A DNA stretch of 64,000 nucleotides, taken from positions 1 to 64,000 of the forward strand of contig JAIFKS010000003.1 in NCBI GenBank assembly GCA_020049465.1, given 5' to 3'. Positions 28,187-36,519 of this stretch are shown here, piece by piece. Under the pieces are notes generated by a model. That model did no database searches. It saw only the letters and a program-made list of their open reading frames with translations, and had not been told where the DNA came from. Source of the stretch: a bacterium. Its GTDB lineage: Bacteria; Krumholzibacteriota; Krumholzibacteriia; LZORAL124-64-63. The position numbers and the translations under genes were made by a program. Positions within the stretch are counted from its first letter, which is position 1, and each line of letters starts with the position of its first letter.

Positions 28187-28915
28187 GTGACGGGGTCTTT
28201 GCGGATCATCATCGACGGAGCCTGCGACGGCGCGGCCAACATGGCGCGCGACGCGGCGCTGCTGGACGAGCACCGGCCGGGCGACCCGCCGGTGCTTCGC
28301 CTTTACCGCTGGCGGCCGCCGGCCGTGTCCTACGGCTATCACCAGAGCCTCGACGGCTTCGATGCCGCGGCCATCGCCGCCGCCGGCTTCGGACTGGTGC
28401 GCCGGCCCACCGGCGGCCGGGCCATCCTTCACGCCGACGAATTGACCTATGCGGTGGTGGGGGCCAGCCCGTCGCCCCTGTTCGGCGAGTCGCTGCACGC
28501 CACCTACACGCGCATCAACGAGGCGCTGCTGCTGTTCCTGCGCGACCTGGGACTGGCAGCGGACATCTCCGGTGGCGAGAGCCGCGACGACGCGCGCGGG
28601 CTGGTCTGCTTCAAGAGCGCCGGCCGGCACGAGATCAACGTGCGGGGCCGCAAGCTGGTGGGCTCGGCGCAGCGGCGGCACGGCGGGTTCTTCCTGCAGC
28701 ACGGCTCCATCCTGGCCGGCCCCGCGCACCTGGAACTGCCGCGCTTCCTGCGGCCGTCGCCCGACCGTCCGTCGCCGGACAGCGAACAGTTGGCGCTGGT
28801 CACCACCGATCTGGGCCGACTGCTGGGCGCCCCCCTGGACGACGAAGGCCAGGAGCGGCTGCTGCCGCGCCTGGCCGACGCCTTCTGCCGGGCGTGGGGG
28901 CTGGAGGCCGGCTAA
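28187..28915 (+). CDS. lipM: LipM-type octanoyltransferase / lipoate-ligase family protein
   Basis: The 242-residue protein has the family signature RRPTGGRAILHADELTYAVV. It also has a CF-x4-HE block with Cys141, followed by RKLVGSAQRR with Lys156 and FFLQHGSIL. A Cys at this place is the nucleophile of LipM/LipL transferases, whereas ATP-dependent LplA ligases lack it. It would load octanoate from acyl-ACP onto GcvH, the first step of lipoylation. It starts with GTG at 28187 after GAGG, 8 bp after gcvPB. LplA cannot be fully excluded from sequence alone. Confidence 0.85.
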   Translation: MTGSLRIIIDGACDGAANMARDAALLDEHRPGDPPVLRLYRWRPPAVSYGYHQSLDGFDAAAIAAAGFGLVRRPTGGRAILHADELTYAVVGASPSPLFGESLHATYTRINEALLLFLRDLGLAADISGGESRDDARGLVCFKSAGRHEINVRGRKLVGSAQRRHGGFFLQHGSILAGPAHLELPRFLRPSPDRPSPDSEQLALVTTDLGRLLGAPLDDEGQERLLPRLADAFCRAWGLEAG

Positions 28916-28924
28916 ACCTCCAGC
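28898..28924. terminator. Stop-spanning hairpin between convergent lipM and the barrel gene
   Basis: GGCTGGAGG (28898-28906) pairs perfectly with CCTCCAGCC (28916-28924). The lipM stop (28913-28915) lies in the 9-nt loop. It is the only strong structure in the 34-bp convergent gap and could end transcription in either direction, although no T-tract follows on either side. Confidence 0.4.
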
Positions 28925-28949
28925 CGCGCCCGGTGCCACATCTTCGATC

Positions 28950-30236
28950 CTAGAAGACCAGGGACGAAGCCACAGCCACGCCCACACCCTTCGAATCGCC
29001 CACCTTCAACCCGCCGCGCGTGACCGCCGCGGCGTCGATGCGCCAGTACCCGACCTTGATGCCCAGTCCGGCCGAAGCGCTGTCGCCCAGCACGCCGCCC
29101 GTGGCCGCGCCCACGCGCGGCTGCAGGAAGCCCAGTTGCCACTCGACGCCCGCCAGCACGCGCGGATCGGTCGACGTCAGGCCGCGGTCCTCGAAGCCCT
29201 GCACCCAGTCCGCCGCCAGCACGAACGCGCCCACCTTGGCCGATGCGCCCAGGCGCGCCGAGCGCGGCAGCTGCGTCGTGTAGGGGTCGCCGGCATAAAC
29301 GGTGTCCGCGTCGGTGACCGCGGCGTCGAGGTCGGAGTTCAGCAGATTCACGTCCGCGGCGCTCAGGCGGTACTCGCGGTACTCGACGTTGCGGTCCCAG
29401 TCGATGCTGCTCTGCGCGTTCTCCAGCGAAAGGCCCACGGCCAGGCCGCCGGGCGTGCGCAGGGCCAGGCCCACGTCCACGCCGTAACCGCGGCCGCCTT
29501 CGGCCGACATCGTGGAAACATGCGCGTCCGCGGCGATCTCGGTCATGCCGGTGGTCAGCGTGCCGCCCGCCGAGGCGACGTGCATCTCGTAGATGCCGTA
29601 CAGGTAGCGCAGGTTGACGCCGGCGCCCAGGCTGGCGCCGCCCAGAGTGGCCAACCGGGTGCCGAAGCTGACGGTGGCGGCGCCCATCGCGCTGCCCTCG
29701 CCCCAGGTGTTGCTGAAGTCGATGGTCTGGCCGACCGGGTTGCCGTTCAGCACCAGGTCGAAGTAGTCCTTGTCCAGGTTGCCGTGTCCGGTACCGACGG
29801 CGCTGGCCGACAGGGCGAACGAACCGAACTGGAAGCCGAGGGCCGAGGCGCGCACGTCGGCGTCCAGACTGAACCCGTCCTCGGGAATGTCGGACATCAG
29901 CGCCGCCTTGTCCGCTTCGTCGAGGTGGGTGCCGGTGATCTCGTTGTAGCGGTCCAGGCTCAGCGCGTTGTTCTCCACCGAGATCGCGGCACCTGCCAGT
30001 CCGATGCTGGAGCCGTCGCTGAAGGCCAGGTTGGCCGGATTGTAGGTCACCGCTTCCAGTCCCCGGGCCACGGCGCCGCCGGCGCCGCCCATGCCCCAGG
30101 CCCGGACCGGGCTCTGGCCGCGCGCCTGCCCGGGCAGCAGGGCCGCCAGGGCCACGGCCGCCAGGGCCGTCGCCGTCAGGTGGAGGGTCAGCCGCCGCCG
30201 CTGATCGTGCGCGAGGTTCATCGGGATGCTGTTCAT
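28950..30236 (-). CDS. Outer-membrane beta-barrel protein (PorV/FadL-like fold)
   Basis: The 428-residue precursor has a signal peptide ending GQARG-QSP. The start of the mature part, RAWGMGGAGGAVARGLEAVTYNPANLAF, matches the GMGGA...NPAxLA N-terminus of PorV/FadL-like barrels that have an N-terminal plug. Alternating strands follow, and the C-terminal residue is Phe in ASSLVF, the outer-membrane insertion signal. It lies 43 bp after a lipoprotein gene in the same orientation and probably works with it. Cargo unknown. ATG 30236 follows AAAGGA. Confidence 0.75.
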   Translation of the reverse strand: MNSIPMNLAHDQRRRLTLHLTATALAAVALAALLPGQARGQSPVRAWGMGGAGGAVARGLEAVTYNPANLAFSDGSSIGLAGAAISVENNALSLDRYNEITGTHLDEADKAALMSDIPEDGFSLDADVRASALGFQFGSFALSASAVGTGHGNLDKDYFDLVLNGNPVGQTIDFSNTWGEGSAMGAATVSFGTRLATLGGASLGAGVNLRYLYGIYEMHVASAGGTLTTGMTEIAADAHVSTMSAEGGRGYGVDVGLALRTPGGLAVGLSLENAQSSIDWDRNVEYREYRLSAADVNLLNSDLDAAVTDADTVYAGDPYTTQLPRSARLGASAKVGAFVLAADWVQGFEDRGLTSTDPRVLAGVEWQLGFLQPRVGAATGGVLGDSASAGLGIKVGYWRIDAAAVTRGGLKVGDSKGVGVAVASSLVF

Positions 30237-30279
30237 GATTCCGGTCCTTTGCTGCTCCCGCCGCGCGGGAGGTGAATCC

Positions 30280-32337
30280 CTAGAACTGGTCGTCGACCAG
30301 CACGTCGAGCTGCACGAGGCCGCGCACTTCCAGGTAGTCGGTGCTGAGCACGCGCGCCGCCTGTCCGTTCGACGACGGCAGCGTCGCCACGATCTTCGTC
30401 ACCAGGCCCGGCTGTCCGAACACCTGGGCCTGCTCGGCCGTCAGGGTGAAGACGGGGCGGCTGATGACCGACTGGGTCACGACATGCGAGGTGGGTGAGA
30501 TCACGGCCGCGGCCACGCTCAGGGGGCCGACGACCAGCAGCGGCGCCGAATCCAGCGTGCCCGGGTCCTGGCCGACCAGAACCGTCAGTTCCAGCGCCAG
30601 CGGCAGGTGATTGAGCACCTCGAGCTGCGCGCGGGCGCCACGGGCATGGGTCGCGATGCGTTCGCGCAGATCGTCGTCGACATCCAGCGCGCGCGGGTCG
30701 CTGTCCAGGGTGGCGCCGTCGATGACGACTTCCACCGGCGCCGTGATGGTCCAGCTGACGACGGCGGTATCGCTCGGGCGCACCGTGCCCAGCGCGCCGT
30801 CGCCGCCCAGGGCGACCTGGCCCAGCAGCGTGATGCGCTCGGGCAGGTTGTTCAGGAAGTCGACGATGCCGCTGTTGTCCTGGTCCAGGACGATCTCGGT
30901 CAGCGCCTGGTCGGGGCCGCCGTTGAGCGCTTCGTGGATCGCCAGATCGGAAACCGTGCCGTCCGACGCCACGCCGCGCAGCGTCAGATCGACGGTGCCG
31001 GGCAGCGAAGCGGTCGTGTCCAGATGCAGCGCCAGCCGCGCGGCCGTCAGCGACAGGCCGTCCAGTTCGTCCGGCAGGTCGATGTGCTGGATCGTCGGGT
31101 CCAGGACGACGATGGACTCGGGTACGACACCCGTCACGCTGGCAAAGGCGATGGTCGCGGCGCCCAGGGTGGCGGTCAGGCCGTCATCCGCGCTCATGGT
31201 CACCGGAAGGCCGGCGCTGCCGGGCGACGTCACGCTGACGGTGGCGTCCAGCGCCGTCAACGGCGTGCCGCCGGCGGACAGGGTGTAGCCCGCGAAATCG
31301 ATGGTGCGGGTGGTCGCGCCGCCCGCTGCGAGGTTGAACTGTGCGACCAGCGGCTGGCCGTCGCCGTCGCGCAGGTCGGCCCAGGTCAGCGTGGCCGCGC
31401 AGGGCACGGGCAGGCCGTTGGTCAGCGTCAGCTGCGAGGCGCCGCCGGACACCACGGCCTCGGTCACTTCGTAGCCCGACGGCAGCGACGAACTGAAGGT
31501 CGTCTCCAGCGTCTGGGCGCCGACCACCGCGGTGGCCGACGAGACGAGCAGACCGGTGAACGACGCGCTCACGTCCAGGGCGTCGGCGGCGTCGACGGTC
31601 ACCAACTGGCCGCCCGAGCCGGCCGAGCCGCCGGCCAGGCGCACGCGAAGGCGATCGGGCATGACGGCTCCGGCCAGATCGAACGCGCGGGTCTGGCTGC
31701 TGCCGGCGGGAATCAGGCCGAAAGTGAACGAGGCGAACACATCGCCGGCCGGGCTTTCCAGCACCAGCACCAGCTGATCGGGGCCGCTGGCGGCCGAGAT
31801 GGCCACCGGCAGTCCGTTGTTCACGGTCACGCTGGCGGCGCCCGCCGAGAGCGTGGCGGCCGTGATGTCGGGCACGTCCTGGTCCGGGCTCGTGGCGGCG
31901 ATCGGGAAGGCCGGCACCGGCGCGGTCAGCCCGTCGGCTCCGGCCGCGGGCGCCCACACGTCCTGCAGCAGGAACCCGTAGGTCAGCGGGCCGAAGGCAT
32001 CCAGTTCGAAGGCGCCGAGGCCTTCGCTGAGCGACTGCGAGGCCACCTCGGCGCTCAGGTCGAAGTCGAAGCTCAGCGTGTCCGGGTCGCCGTCGACCTG
32101 GAACAGCAGGCTGCCGTCGAGGCCGATGGCCAGGAAATCCTCGCTGTCGACCGCGTCCATGACATCCAGGCGTTCGACGCCCAGAGGCAGGCTCAACGTC
32201 GTGTCGAAGGTCGGCATCTCGGGCTTGTTGATGTCGCAGCCGGCCAGGGTCGCCAAAGCGGCGCCCAGGAGAAGGGCAGCGATGGTCCGTGCACGGGTGC
32301 CGGCCCGGTTCCGCAAGGTGGTCGATCGCATCGCCAT
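30280..32337 (-). CDS. Large lipoprotein with a duplicated beta-domain
   Basis: The 685-residue precursor has a lipobox LAGC with Cys34. Two similar blocks are visible at about 158-270 and 292-405. Each has an NGLPV strand, a segment ending RxFDLAG or RTIDFAG, and a Leu/Val/Ala-rich end. The DNA of these blocks has diverged, so the duplication is old. Low Cys and Lys and many short beta-like stretches suggest a surface or periplasmic beta-sandwich. It is upstream of the barrel gene in the same operon. No named family was recognised. Confidence 0.7.
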   Translation of the reverse strand: MAMRSTTLRNRAGTRARTIAALLLGAALATLAGCDINKPEMPTFDTTLSLPLGVERLDVMDAVDSEDFLAIGLDGSLLFQVDGDPDTLSFDFDLSAEVASQSLSEGLGAFELDAFGPLTYGFLLQDVWAPAAGADGLTAPVPAFPIAATSPDQDVPDITAATLSAGAASVTVNNGLPVAISAASGPDQLVLVLESPAGDVFASFTFGLIPAGSSQTRAFDLAGAVMPDRLRVRLAGGSAGSGGQLVTVDAADALDVSASFTGLLVSSATAVVGAQTLETTFSSSLPSGYEVTEAVVSGGASQLTLTNGLPVPCAATLTWADLRDGDGQPLVAQFNLAAGGATTRTIDFAGYTLSAGGTPLTALDATVSVTSPGSAGLPVTMSADDGLTATLGAATIAFASVTGVVPESIVVLDPTIQHIDLPDELDGLSLTAARLALHLDTTASLPGTVDLTLRGVASDGTVSDLAIHEALNGGPDQALTEIVLDQDNSGIVDFLNNLPERITLLGQVALGGDGALGTVRPSDTAVVSWTITAPVEVVIDGATLDSDPRALDVDDDLRERIATHARGARAQLEVLNHLPLALELTVLVGQDPGTLDSAPLLVVGPLSVAAAVISPTSHVVTQSVISRPVFTLTAEQAQVFGQPGLVTKIVATLPSSNGQAARVLSTDYLEVRGLVQLDVLVDDQF

Positions 32338-32721
32338 GGTGATCCCCTCGTTTGTTCGTCAGGCGGATTCCGGTTCCGCCAGGCCCCGGGCGCGGGATTG
32401 ACGGACCTCAACTGAAAGTTCCGTACCGGGAGTGTGGGAACGGCGGCGGCGGCGGCCGGGCCGGAGCGACGGGGAACGATGCGGAACGACGGGAAACGGC
32501 GGGACGCCGCCCTGCCGCGGCAGGCCCGGCCGGGAAGGACCGGGAATCGTGCGGACGGGAAGGGAAGCGACCGCGCGATCGTGCAGAGTGCCCTCGCCGT
32601 GCCAGTTCGATTTTCCGGCGCCGCCGGTGTCGCCGCCGCCGAACCCGAGCACGGCGCTTGACCGGCGCGTCGGACCGTTCCTACTATCACCATTCCGCGT
32701 TCCCGGTCCTGAAGGACGGAC
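32338..32721. other. 384-bp intergenic region between the lipoprotein gene and the ABC importer genes
   Basis: No gene is supported. The left part (about 32440-32600) is purine-skewed with imperfect repeats of GGAACGACGGG type and a 14-bp palindrome CCTGCCGCGGCAGG (32511-32524). The right part holds a strong plus-strand promoter (32658-32687). No clear minus-strand promoter for the lipoprotein was found. Confidence 0.5.
32658..32687 (+). promoter_or_regulatory. Promoter of the ABC importer operon
   Basis: TTGACC (32658-32663), 18-nt spacer, TACTAT (32682-32687): five of six at both elements. The start would be near 32694, about 28 nt before the first permease. Confidence 0.65.
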
Positions 32722-33702
32722 ATGATCCCCTGGCTTGCGCGCCGCCTGCTGTGGTCCCTGCTGATGCTCGTCCTGTTGATGACGATGGTCTTCGCCATCG
32801 TGCGTCTGGCGCCCGGCGATCCGCTCGACGCCGGCGCCGCCGAGTCGGTCGACGCGCGCGAGCGCCAACTGCTGCGCGAACGACTGGGTCTGGACGAGCC
32901 GCTGGCCGGCCAATACGTGCGGTGGGTCAGCGCCTGCCTGCGCGGCGACTGGGGTCTCAGCCTGCGGCAGCAGCGGCCGGTCGCGGACGTCGTCGGCGAA
33001 GCCGTCGGGCCGACCCTGCTCCTGACGCTCACGGCCTACCTGCTGCATCTGGCCCTGGCGGTCCTGGCCGCCGTCGCCATGGCCGCGTACCGCGGACGCT
33101 TCATCGATCATCTCGTCGGCGGGGCGGGGCTGGTGCTGTTGTCGCTGCCCGGCTTCTGGCTGGGTCTGATGCTGCTCCTGCTGTTCGCGCGCCAACTGGG
33201 CTGGTTTCCGGCGGGCGGCCTGCAATCGGTCGACGCGGCGCTGCTGCCCGCCGGAGCGCGCCTGCTCGATCTGCTGCGCCACCTGGCGCTGCCGGCCGCG
33301 ACGCTGGCTCTCGGTTCCTACATGGGCACGGCGCGCTACGTGCGGGCGGCGCTGGATGAAGCCATGGGGCAGGAGTTCATCCTCGCGGCCAGATCCCGCG
33401 GGGTGAGCGAACGTCGTCTTCTGTGGCGCCACGCGCTGCCGCACGCCCTGCTGCCCCTGATCACCCTGGCGGGTCTGCACCTGCCGCAGCTCCTGGGCGG
33501 AGCGGTCGTGGTCGAGGTCGTGTTCGGCTGGCCCGGTCTGGGCCGGGTCTCGGTCGAGGCCATCGGCGCCCGCGACTATCCCGTGATCATGGCCACCACC
33601 TTCCTGTCCGCGGTGCTGGTGACGGCCGGCTCGCTGCTGGCCGACGCGGGCTACCGGCGGGCCGATCCGCGCGTGCGATTGACCGGACCGGGAACGCCAT
33701 GA
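32722..33702 (+). CDS. Oligopeptide-type ABC permease (DppB/OppB family)
   Basis: The 326-residue protein has the N-terminal signature of DppB permeases (single helix, then FAIVRLAPGDPLDA and RLGLDEPLAGQYVRW). Five further helices follow, with the EAA-like coupling loop EFILAARSRGVSERRLLWRHALPHALLPL. It forms the membrane channel with the next permease. ATG 32722 after GAAGGAC. The stop overlaps the next start by 4 bp. Confidence 0.92.
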   Translation: MIPWLARRLLWSLLMLVLLMTMVFAIVRLAPGDPLDAGAAESVDARERQLLRERLGLDEPLAGQYVRWVSACLRGDWGLSLRQQRPVADVVGEAVGPTLLLTLTAYLLHLALAVLAAVAMAAYRGRFIDHLVGGAGLVLLSLPGFWLGLMLLLLFARQLGWFPAGGLQSVDAALLPAGARLLDLLRHLALPAATLALGSYMGTARYVRAALDEAMGQEFILAARSRGVSERRLLWRHALPHALLPLITLAGLHLPQLLGGAVVVEVVFGWPGLGRVSVEAIGARDYPVIMATTFLSAVLVTAGSLLADAGYRRADPRVRLTGPGTP

Positions 33703-34586
33703 GCGACGAGGTGACAACCACGGCCGCGACCGCGGCGCCGCCCGCGTTCCTTCGCCTGAACGAAGGTACGAACGCGCTGCGGGCCGGGCTGGGCATCCTG
33801 TTGCTGGTGGCGGTGGTCGCGCTCCTGGCGCCGTGGCTGGCGCCGGGCGATCCGTCCGCCCTGGGGCCTGCGGCCGACCGTCTGCTGCCGCCGTCGGCGG
33901 CGCATCCGCTGGGCACCGACATGCTGGGGCGCGACGCGCTGGCCCGACTGGTGCACGGCAGCCGCGTCTCGCTGCTGGCCGGCTGGCTCAGTGCGCTGGT
34001 CGCCATCGTCCTGGGCACGGGGGTGGGGCTGGTCGCCGGCACGGGACCGCGCTGGCTCGATCGCCTGTTGATGACCTTCACCGACGCCTGCCTGTCCTTC
34101 CCCCGCATCTTCCTCATCCTGCTGCTGGTCTCGCTGACCAGGCCGAGCCTGACGCTGACCATGCTCGTGATCGGCCTGACCGGGTGGATGGGCGTGGCCC
34201 GTCTGGTGCGCGCCGAGACGCTGAGTCTGCGTGAACGCGAGTACGTCGCCGCCGCGCGCGGGCTGGGGCTTTCGCCGTGGCGCGTGGGCACGCGGCACGT
34301 GTTGCCGTCGCTGTGGCCCACGGTGATCGTGGCCACCGCGCTGCGCGTGGGTTCGGCCATCCTCACCGAATCGTTCCTCTCCTTCCTGGGACTCGGCGCG
34401 CAGGAGCCGACAGTCAGCTGGGGCGCGATGATCCAGTCGGGCCGGCCGGTGCTGCTCGAAGCCTGGTGGCTGACCGCGTTTCCCGGTCTGGCCCTGGCGT
34501 TGACCGTCGTGGGCTGCAATCTGCTGGGCGACGGGCTGCGCGGGCGGCTGGACCCACGGCGGATGAAGGCGGCGCGCCATGAATGA
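33699..34586 (+). CDS. Oligopeptide-type ABC permease (DppC/OppC family)
   Basis: The 295-residue protein begins with a short cytoplasmic tail and a helix, then HPLGTDMLGRDALARLVHGSRVSL, the DppC hallmark. The EAA loop is EYVAAARGLGLSPWRVGTRHVLPSL. It pairs with the upstream permease. The start at 33699 overlaps the previous stop (ATGA). Its end overlaps the ATPase start by 8 bp. Confidence 0.92.
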   Translation: MSDEVTTTAATAAPPAFLRLNEGTNALRAGLGILLLVAVVALLAPWLAPGDPSALGPAADRLLPPSAAHPLGTDMLGRDALARLVHGSRVSLLAGWLSALVAIVLGTGVGLVAGTGPRWLDRLLMTFTDACLSFPRIFLILLLVSLTRPSLTLTMLVIGLTGWMGVARLVRAETLSLREREYVAAARGLGLSPWRVGTRHVLPSLWPTVIVATALRVGSAILTESFLSFLGLGAQEPTVSWGAMIQSGRPVLLEAWWLTAFPGLALALTVVGCNLLGDGLRGRLDPRRMKAARHE

Positions 34587-36306
34587 ACTGCTGCGCCTGT
34601 CGGGGTTGACCGTGGGGTTCGCCGGCGCCGCGCTGCCGGTGCTGCGCGGGCTTGATCTGGAACTGGCCGAGGGCGAGGCCGTCGCCCTGGTCGGAGCCTC
34701 GGGCTCGGGCAAGACGCTGTTGGCCCGCGCGGCGCTGGGCCTGCTGCCACCCGAGGCCTGGCAGCAGGGGCAGGTGAACTGGCGCGGCGTCGAGGCGCGG
34801 CTGGCGCCCGGCGGCTGGGGTGCGCTTCGCGGGCGCGGTTTGACCTGGCTGCCGCAGGAACCGCTGAGCGGACTGAATCCGCTCCTGACCGTCGGCGCGC
34901 AGGTGAGCGAGGCGGCACGTCAGCATCAGGGCCTGGGCCACCAGGACGCGCTGCGGTTCACCGTCGATCTCCTGGCTGAACTGCAATTGCCCTCGCCGAT
35001 GGAGCTGTTGTACGCCTGGCCGCACGAACTGAGCGGCGGGATGCGGCAGCGTGTGCTGCTGGCCGCGGCTCTGGCCTGCGGCCCGGAACTGCTGATCGCC
35101 GACGAGCCCACGTCCAACCTGGACACGACCGTGCAGCGCGACCTGCTGGCGGTTCTCGACCGCGCGCGCCGTGCCCGCGGCATGGCCCTGCTGTTCATCA
35201 CCCACGACCACGATCTGGTGCCTCTGGTGGCGGACCGGTGCGTGGAGATCAGCGACGGACGGCTGGTGGAACGGGTCAGCGGTCGCCACGCGCACGAAGG
35301 GGCCCGGGCCCCGCACACGGTGCGGGGCGCCGCGCCGCGGTTGGTACCGGGGAACGCGGCGCCCGCGTTGTCGGCGCGCGCCCTGGTTGTGCGCCACGGC
35401 GCGGCGGAGTCCGTGCCCGCGGTCGCCGGTGTGGATCTGGATCTGTGGCCCGGGAGGTCGGTCGGGCTGGTGGGCGAGTCGGCGGCTGGGAAATCGAGCC
35501 TGGCGCGCGCGCTGGCCGGACATCTGCGGCCGTCGTCCGGTGTCGTGAGCGTGGGCTGCGTCGCGGCCGGCTCCGACCGCGGCGCCGCGGCGCGTGCGGC
35601 CCGGCGCCGCGTGCAGATGCTGTTCCAGGATGCCGGCGCGTCCCTGAACCCGCGGCAGCGGGTGGGGGACACCCTGATCGAAGCCGCCGGCGCCGCACAC
35701 CCGGGAATGGTCTCGCGGCTGCTGGCGGAAGTCGGACTGGATGAGGCCCTGGCGATGCGTCATCCCCACGCGCTGTCGGGCGGCCAGCGTCAGCGCGTCG
35801 CGCTGGCCCGCTGCCTGGCGACCGATCCGGCCGTACTGATCGCCGATGAGCCCACCAGCGCGCTGGATGGCGGGACGCGGGCCCGGGTGCTGGAGCTGCT
35901 GACGCGGGTCATGGTGACGCGGGGTCTGGCCGTGCTTCTGGTGACGCACGATCTGGACACGGCGCTCTCGTTCTGCGACGAACTGCTGGTGATGCACAGC
36001 GGTCTGATCATCGAGCGCGCTCCGGCGGCTTCATTCGCCCTTCTGCGCCATCCGCACTCGCGACGCCTGCTGGATTGCCGTCCCGCAGCGCTGGCTTCCA
36101 CTTCCGGCTGGCGCGATGCCCCGGCAGCCCCGGCGCCGGCGGGTGGTCGTCCGTTCAGCGGATGCCCCCTGGCGGGCGCCTGTCCGCTCCAGAACGCTTC
36201 CTGCTTCAAGGAGTTGCCGCCGCTCGCGGAGCTGGCGCCGGGGCGCTGGCTCAGGTGTCCGCCGGCGAGCGAACTCCCTCCGCCACAATTTATTGACACG
36301 ATATGA
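34579..36306 (+). CDS. Fused tandem ABC ATPase (DppD-DppF type)
   Basis: The 575-residue protein joins two nucleotide-binding domains. The first has Walker A GASGSGKT (39-46) and signature LSGGMRQR; the second has GESAAGKS (299-306) and LSGGQRQR (near 400). Both Walker B/DEPTS and switch-His motifs (ITHDHD, VTHDLD) look intact. The second domain ends with the Cys-rich tail CPLAGACPLQNASCF...LRCP seen in oligopeptide ABC ATPases, which can hold an Fe-S cluster. It powers the two permeases. No binding-protein gene is nearby, so it depends on one elsewhere. The promoter of the next gene overlaps its stop. Confidence 0.92.
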   Translation: MNELLRLSGLTVGFAGAALPVLRGLDLELAEGEAVALVGASGSGKTLLARAALGLLPPEAWQQGQVNWRGVEARLAPGGWGALRGRGLTWLPQEPLSGLNPLLTVGAQVSEAARQHQGLGHQDALRFTVDLLAELQLPSPMELLYAWPHELSGGMRQRVLLAAALACGPELLIADEPTSNLDTTVQRDLLAVLDRARRARGMALLFITHDHDLVPLVADRCVEISDGRLVERVSGRHAHEGARAPHTVRGAAPRLVPGNAAPALSARALVVRHGAAESVPAVAGVDLDLWPGRSVGLVGESAAGKSSLARALAGHLRPSSGVVSVGCVAAGSDRGAAARAARRRVQMLFQDAGASLNPRQRVGDTLIEAAGAAHPGMVSRLLAEVGLDEALAMRHPHALSGGQRQRVALARCLATDPAVLIADEPTSALDGGTRARVLELLTRVMVTRGLAVLLVTHDLDTALSFCDELLVMHSGLIIERAPAASFALLRHPHSRRLLDCRPAALASTSGWRDAPAAPAPAGGRPFSGCPLAGACPLQNASCFKELPPLAELAPGRWLRCPPASELPPPQFIDTI

Positions 36307-36321
36307 GCCAATCTCTATATT
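36293..36321 (+). promoter_or_regulatory. Near-consensus promoter of the TonB-receptor operon
   Basis: A perfect TTGACA (36293-36298), a 17-nt spacer, and TATATT (36316-36321). The -35 element and part of the spacer overlap the end of the ABC ATPase gene (stop at 36304-36306). The predicted start near 36328 leaves a leader of about 190 nt. This is the best sigma70 match in the window. Confidence 0.75.
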
Positions 36322-36335
36322 CAGCCACTAGTTGC

Positions 36336-36378
36336 GGCACGGCACCCGGACCCCGCGTCTCCGGTGCCCCGAAGTGCC
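36336..36378 (+). promoter_or_regulatory. Structured 5' leader element before the TonB receptor
   Basis: GGCAC (36336-36340) pairs with GTGCC (36374-36378). Inside, GGCACC (36341-36346) pairs with GGTGCC (36363-36368), with three further pairs inward around a bulged C. The stem begins about 8 nt after the predicted start. A second small hairpin (GGTTCC/GGAACC, 36463-36478) lies nearer the gene. I saw no canonical B12 box, so this is not called as a cobalamin riboswitch. Confidence 0.5.
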
Positions 36379-36519
36379 TCAAGGACCGGCGGAAACGCCC
36401 AATTCAGCAGGCACCCCACACTGCCCGGCTAAGGTCCAGTGCATAATAAAGACCCGTTCGCAGGTTCCTTCCGGAACCCTGAATCAGCCGGATATGTCCC
36501 CACGGAAAGGAGCCGCCGT

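Noticed and set aside
36328-36519. Cobalamin riboswitch ahead of the TonB receptor
   Set aside because: The leader is long enough, but the conserved B12-box and core segments were not seen.
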